Positions 60,846 to 64,000 of a stretch of DNA of 64,000 nucleotides are shown in pieces; positions within the stretch are counted from its first letter, which is position 1, and every line of letters starts with the position of its first letter. The notes under the pieces were generated by a model that saw nothing but the letters and a program-made list of their open reading frames with translations, ran no database searches and was not told the DNA's origin. Origin of the DNA: Zygnema cylindricum (Eukaryota; Streptophyta; Zygnematophyceae; Zygnematales; Zygnemataceae); NCBI GenBank assembly GCA_037447655.1, contig JBBHKE010003430.1:263822-327821 (forward strand), read 5' to 3'. Position numbers and translations under genes: made by a program.

Positions 60846-61787
60846 TCGACTCCTTTGAGTTCACAGCAAAAAGAATCACTAAAATTGTTCACTTGAGCAT
60901 TAAGTTATGGTGGTTCAAATATAGCATATTTATAGAGATGGCCTGCGGGTGAGAGGGCTTTAAAAAAAATTTTTTTTAAGTCCTAAGAACCTTCTCATAA
61001 CTCCACATCGTAGGCTAAATAATTTATATACAAAGTACGGTAGCCGCCGTACTTTATGTACGGAAATATTTTTCACCACTCTTGGTCTGCCACGTGGCAA
61101 ATAAGTCGTCTCGATTCTGTCCCTTTCTTCTTCAACATCGTATAGGATGGTGCCACGTGTCATCTTCCTCCACTTTGGCAAAGTGCTCCCAAAAAAACAT
61201 TTTTTGCATGCCGGCACTCACGCGTTCCGTTCGTTCGTGATTCGACGATCAATGTCGACCGTTCGATCCGATGGCGCGCCGAGTAATGTTGACCGATGAA
61301 ATTCAACGGTCATCGTTCCGTGTTGACCGTTGAATTTCTACAGTCGTCATTCTGTTTGACCGTTAAAATTCCGTCATACTTTGCGAACTGTCGATCGCGA
61401 AACGACATTTGATTTTGTTTCGTTCATTTCGTGCAGTCCACTATTTCGTGCGCTACTATACGTTTCTATGTTTCATTTATTTCCGTAAGCCACTACATGG
61501 AATGTGTCGCCGCGTCACTATTCAAATACTTATCAAATACAATATAGGTATCAATTCATCAAGACCTACCAGATAAGGGGGACGGCAATTCCGTATGTTT
61601 ATCATCCGGAGGTCAAAGGATCAAATCCTCCTTGCAGCCTATATTTTGCAAGAGCTCTGTCTTTTGCCTCTCTTCTCATCTGCTTGAGGGTTGCCTGCTA
61701 GTTATCAATGACTACAACAAATATGAGAACTGTAGAATGCCTAAAGACTAACTAAAAAGATAGATAATAAAATAACCTTTTTCAACA
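60846..61787 (-). repeat. element D 3' LTR, right piece
   Basis: Minus-strand A-like LTR: GACTCCTTTGAGTTCACAG, AAGAATCACTAAAATTG, two G-boxes (TGCCACGTGGCA 61088-61099, TGCCACGTGTCA 61151-61162), and upper edge TTTTTCAACA at 61787. It is followed by 61788-61893, the complement of a polypurine tract and the last RNase H codons, cut at 61894 by element C. Confidence 0.75.
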
Positions 61788-61893
61788 ATCCCCTTATTTT
61801 CTAGTCTATCTTTTCTTTTAGTCCACACTTCTCCATACAAATTATCAATTTGGGAGAGGGAACCGTCTTAGTCATCATATCTACTACCATCTC

Positions 61894-62948
61894 TGAAACT
61901 CTGAGACCTCCATAAGTCCTCAGAGTGGACAGCTTCCAAGAAGCCTCTAGGATAACCCTGACCCCTTTGTGAATCAACAAAAATAACTGCCACCCTGGCA
62001 GAAAATAACTTTGACCAACTTCACCTTTGTGAAGGCAATACTCCCCTGAGTTGATAGCAAAAAGAATCTATGAATTTTCTCCCTTGAGCACTAAGTTATG
62101 GAGGGTCAAAGTTGACCTTTTGTACAGAAGCTCTCTGGGAGAGAGGGTCTTATCTTCTATTTTTCTAAGTCCTATCTCTCTCATAGACTCTATCTATTGA
62201 TGAACGGAGCCAATCAGATTTCAGTTTCGTACACAAAAGTACAGTTGCCGGTGTACATTCTGTACGGACACTGTACGAAATGGCCTAAATGTCGACACGT
62301 GGTATGTTCGGATTCGCTCCTTTAATCTTCGGAGATGCCGCGATCCAATGTCATTCCGCCACGTGTCATTCGATGTGGCGATGTCCACAAACCGCCGAAA
62401 TCCTCTTCCGCGATCTCGGCGTTAATTCCGGCCGTCCGATTAAATTCACATTTAATCGTAGCCGTAATAAATACATGAGCGGTATTTGTTTCACTAAAGA
62501 AATATATGCGCACTATTGGTTTCGTATCCGTACCGCAATCCGTACTTTTACATTTACTGGATATATGTCTCCCGTAAACAGTTACAGTTAAATGAACTAT
62601 CCTACGTTTAAATGTTTAAATAATTATCAAACCCTATAATACGTAACACTACTTCTAGACTTAACGGCTAAGGCTAACGTCTACAGGCTGTTTGCCAGCC
62701 AGTAGGGACGAGGATCAAATCCTGTGGCTGGCAAATATCTTTTAGTAAATTAAACCCCTAACTAAAATATATTTTCCCGTAAACCTCTGGATAGCCTAGG
62801 TAGCCATGGCTCTAGCTCCCTCTCCAATTTCTCAGTGACTGCGACAAGTTTGAGAGTTGGAGAGAGAAGTTAGAGGTAGACTGCCTCGGCTTCTTTGTTA
62901 TTTCTATTCAGACCTAGAAAATACTTTAAAAGACCATTAATTTATACA
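61894..62948 (-). repeat. element C, 3' LTR
   Basis: 1055 bp; contains the W-box palindrome 62104-62117, GACACGTGGTA (about 62294) and AGGATCAAATCCT (about 62712). Its antisense 101-codon frame (62289-62591) parallels those in 2a and 2b. Confidence 0.92.
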
Positions 62949-62961
62949 CTCCCCTTATTTT

Positions 62962-64000
62962 CTAGTCAATCTTTAATTTCCGACCACACTTTTCCCTGCA
63001 GAAATTTAGCTTAGGGGAAGGCACAGGTTTCGTCATCATATCTGCTACCATCTCACTATCTGGTCGGTACTCTAAACTGAATATTTTGTTTTCTACTTTC
63101 TCTGTAACAAAGCTGAGTCTAATGTCCATGTGTTTAGCTTTAAAATGATGTTTAGGATTGGCAGAAAAAGCGATTGCTGCCTGATTATTACAAAAAAAAA
63201 TCTGCACACCACTCTTAAGGTGACCAAGCTCACCAAGCAATGACTTGACCCACATCAATTCTTTTACAGGAGAGCAAGAGGCCATATACTCAGCCTCCAT
63301 GGTGGACTGAGCAATAACTTTTTGTTGTTTGCTACTCCAACAGCAAGCCCCATCACCCATATATAATACATATCCAGAAGTGCATCTCCTCATTAGAGCA
63401 TCACCATAACTGGCATCACTCTAAGAAGTGATGTCAGTATACTCCCCACCCAAATGCAACCATAGATCCCTAGTTCTTATCAAGTATCTAAGGACTCGGT
63501 GCCTCCCAATCCCTCTTAGTGGGAGCATTTAGACTTCTACTCAGCACTCCTACAGCTGCAGCTAAATCCGGCCGGGTACAATTCATAAAATAGATTTGAG
63601 TTTCCACTACTTGCCTGTAAGGAATAGTCTGCATGAACTTCTTTTCTTTAGGAGATATTTCCTCGTCTAAGACTATGACTCTTTTTTCCTCACTCCCCTC
63701 ACTTCCCTTCTTCAACTACATTGGAGTTGAACAACTATAAGTTTTATCCATTTGAAATTTTTCAAGCATGTTCCCTATTACTTCCTTTTGAGTCAATCTT
63801 ATAATTTTTCTTTTTCGGTCTCTCTCTACTTGAATTCCCTAAATATATTTTGCTTCCCCCATATCCTTCATTTCAAATCTCCCTTTAAGATCGGTTTTCA
63901 GTTTATTAATTTTTTCCATTGATTTACTTAAGACAAGTAAATCATCAACATAAATTGCAATAAATATAAAACCTTCCTTATCTTCGAAAACATAGATTCA
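62962..64000 (-). pseudogene. element C RT/RNase H, broken
   Basis: RNase H frame 62962-63393 (RRCTSGYVLYMGDGACCWSS, STMEAEYMAS, KHMDIRLSF), then a stop and small indels near 63421-63500, the segment RQVVETQIYFMNCTRPDLAA (about 63600), and RT up to the complement of IYVDDLLVLSK at about 63930-63965. The coding start is outside the window. Confidence 0.9.

Larger units (their letters stand above)
61894..64000 (-). mobile_element. copia element C (family 2, minus strand, runs off the window)
   Basis: 3' LTR 61894-62948 (1055 bp) beginning TGAAACTCTGAGACCTCC, the exact complement of the family 2 LTR end. Then the polypurine complement CTCCCCTTATTTTC and pol read leftward from the window edge. 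Inserted in the remnant of element D. Confidence 0.92.

Noticed and set aside
61590-61640. tRNA-like arm in an LTR taken as a tRNA gene
   Set aside because: No acceptor stem or full cloverleaf could be drawn; treated as an LTR hairpin instead.

Overview
The window reads as nuclear DNA of a plant-lineage (streptophyte) eukaryote. It is AT-rich, has GT-AG introns, holds a plant-type SCAR/WAVE gene and a plant-type thioredoxin gene, and its right two-thirds is a pile of nested Ty1/copia LTR retrotransposons. Order or species cannot be fixed from sequence alone. A run of ten Ns at 24550-24559 is a scaffold gap. Layout: (1) 1-16.8 kb is the host-gene part, all on the minus strand. A thioredoxin gene (exons 1012-1134 and 2099-2287, the rest off the left edge) lies downstream of a long SCAR/WAVE gene. 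The SCAR start codon is at 16214, and six exons are traced by splice sites and reading phase (16214-16060, 13874-13711, 12525-12402, 11522-11426, 10873-7061, 6656-6600). They give 1470 in-phase codons, including a 1271-codon middle exon with a 16-residue tandem repeat. The C-terminal WH2/acidic exons were not found. (2) 16.8-24.5 kb is gene-poor and holds several short non-autonomous DNA transposons. One TA-flanked MITE sits exactly in the terminal TA of an hAT-like MITE, which is itself bounded by the 8-bp duplication GCAAACGG. A ~945-bp MITE occurs in opposite orientation at 2.3 kb and 22.4 kb. (3) 24.7-64 kb is the retrotransposon cluster. A minus-strand copia (called A, 25178-35729) is split by plus-strand element 1 (27404-33600, target duplication CTCTT). 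A solo LTR lies at about 35.7-36.6 kb. A second minus-strand, pol-deleted copia (B, 38453-48440) has one LTR split by plus-strand element 2a (39483-45932, duplication CTTAT). Its other LTR is cut by LTR element D. D's LTR is in turn split by plus-strand element 3 (48492-60845), which contains element 2b (50262-56716, duplication TGATT). Minus-strand element C (61894-64000) runs off the right edge. Element 2a is the best-preserved copy: both LTRs are 1049 bp and its gag-pol frame has one internal stop. The shared oddity of the copia families is at the 5' LTR/gag junction. The primer-binding site matches, over 15 bases, the anticodon region of initiator tRNA-Met (a half-tRNA primer, as known for Drosophila copia and yeast Ty5). 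The gag reading frame starts inside the LTR and is translated straight through this site. The LTRs also share palindromic W-box (TTGACC) and G-box (CACGTG) motifs and a conserved GGATTTGATCC hairpin. No RNA gene, CRISPR array or prokaryotic feature was seen.
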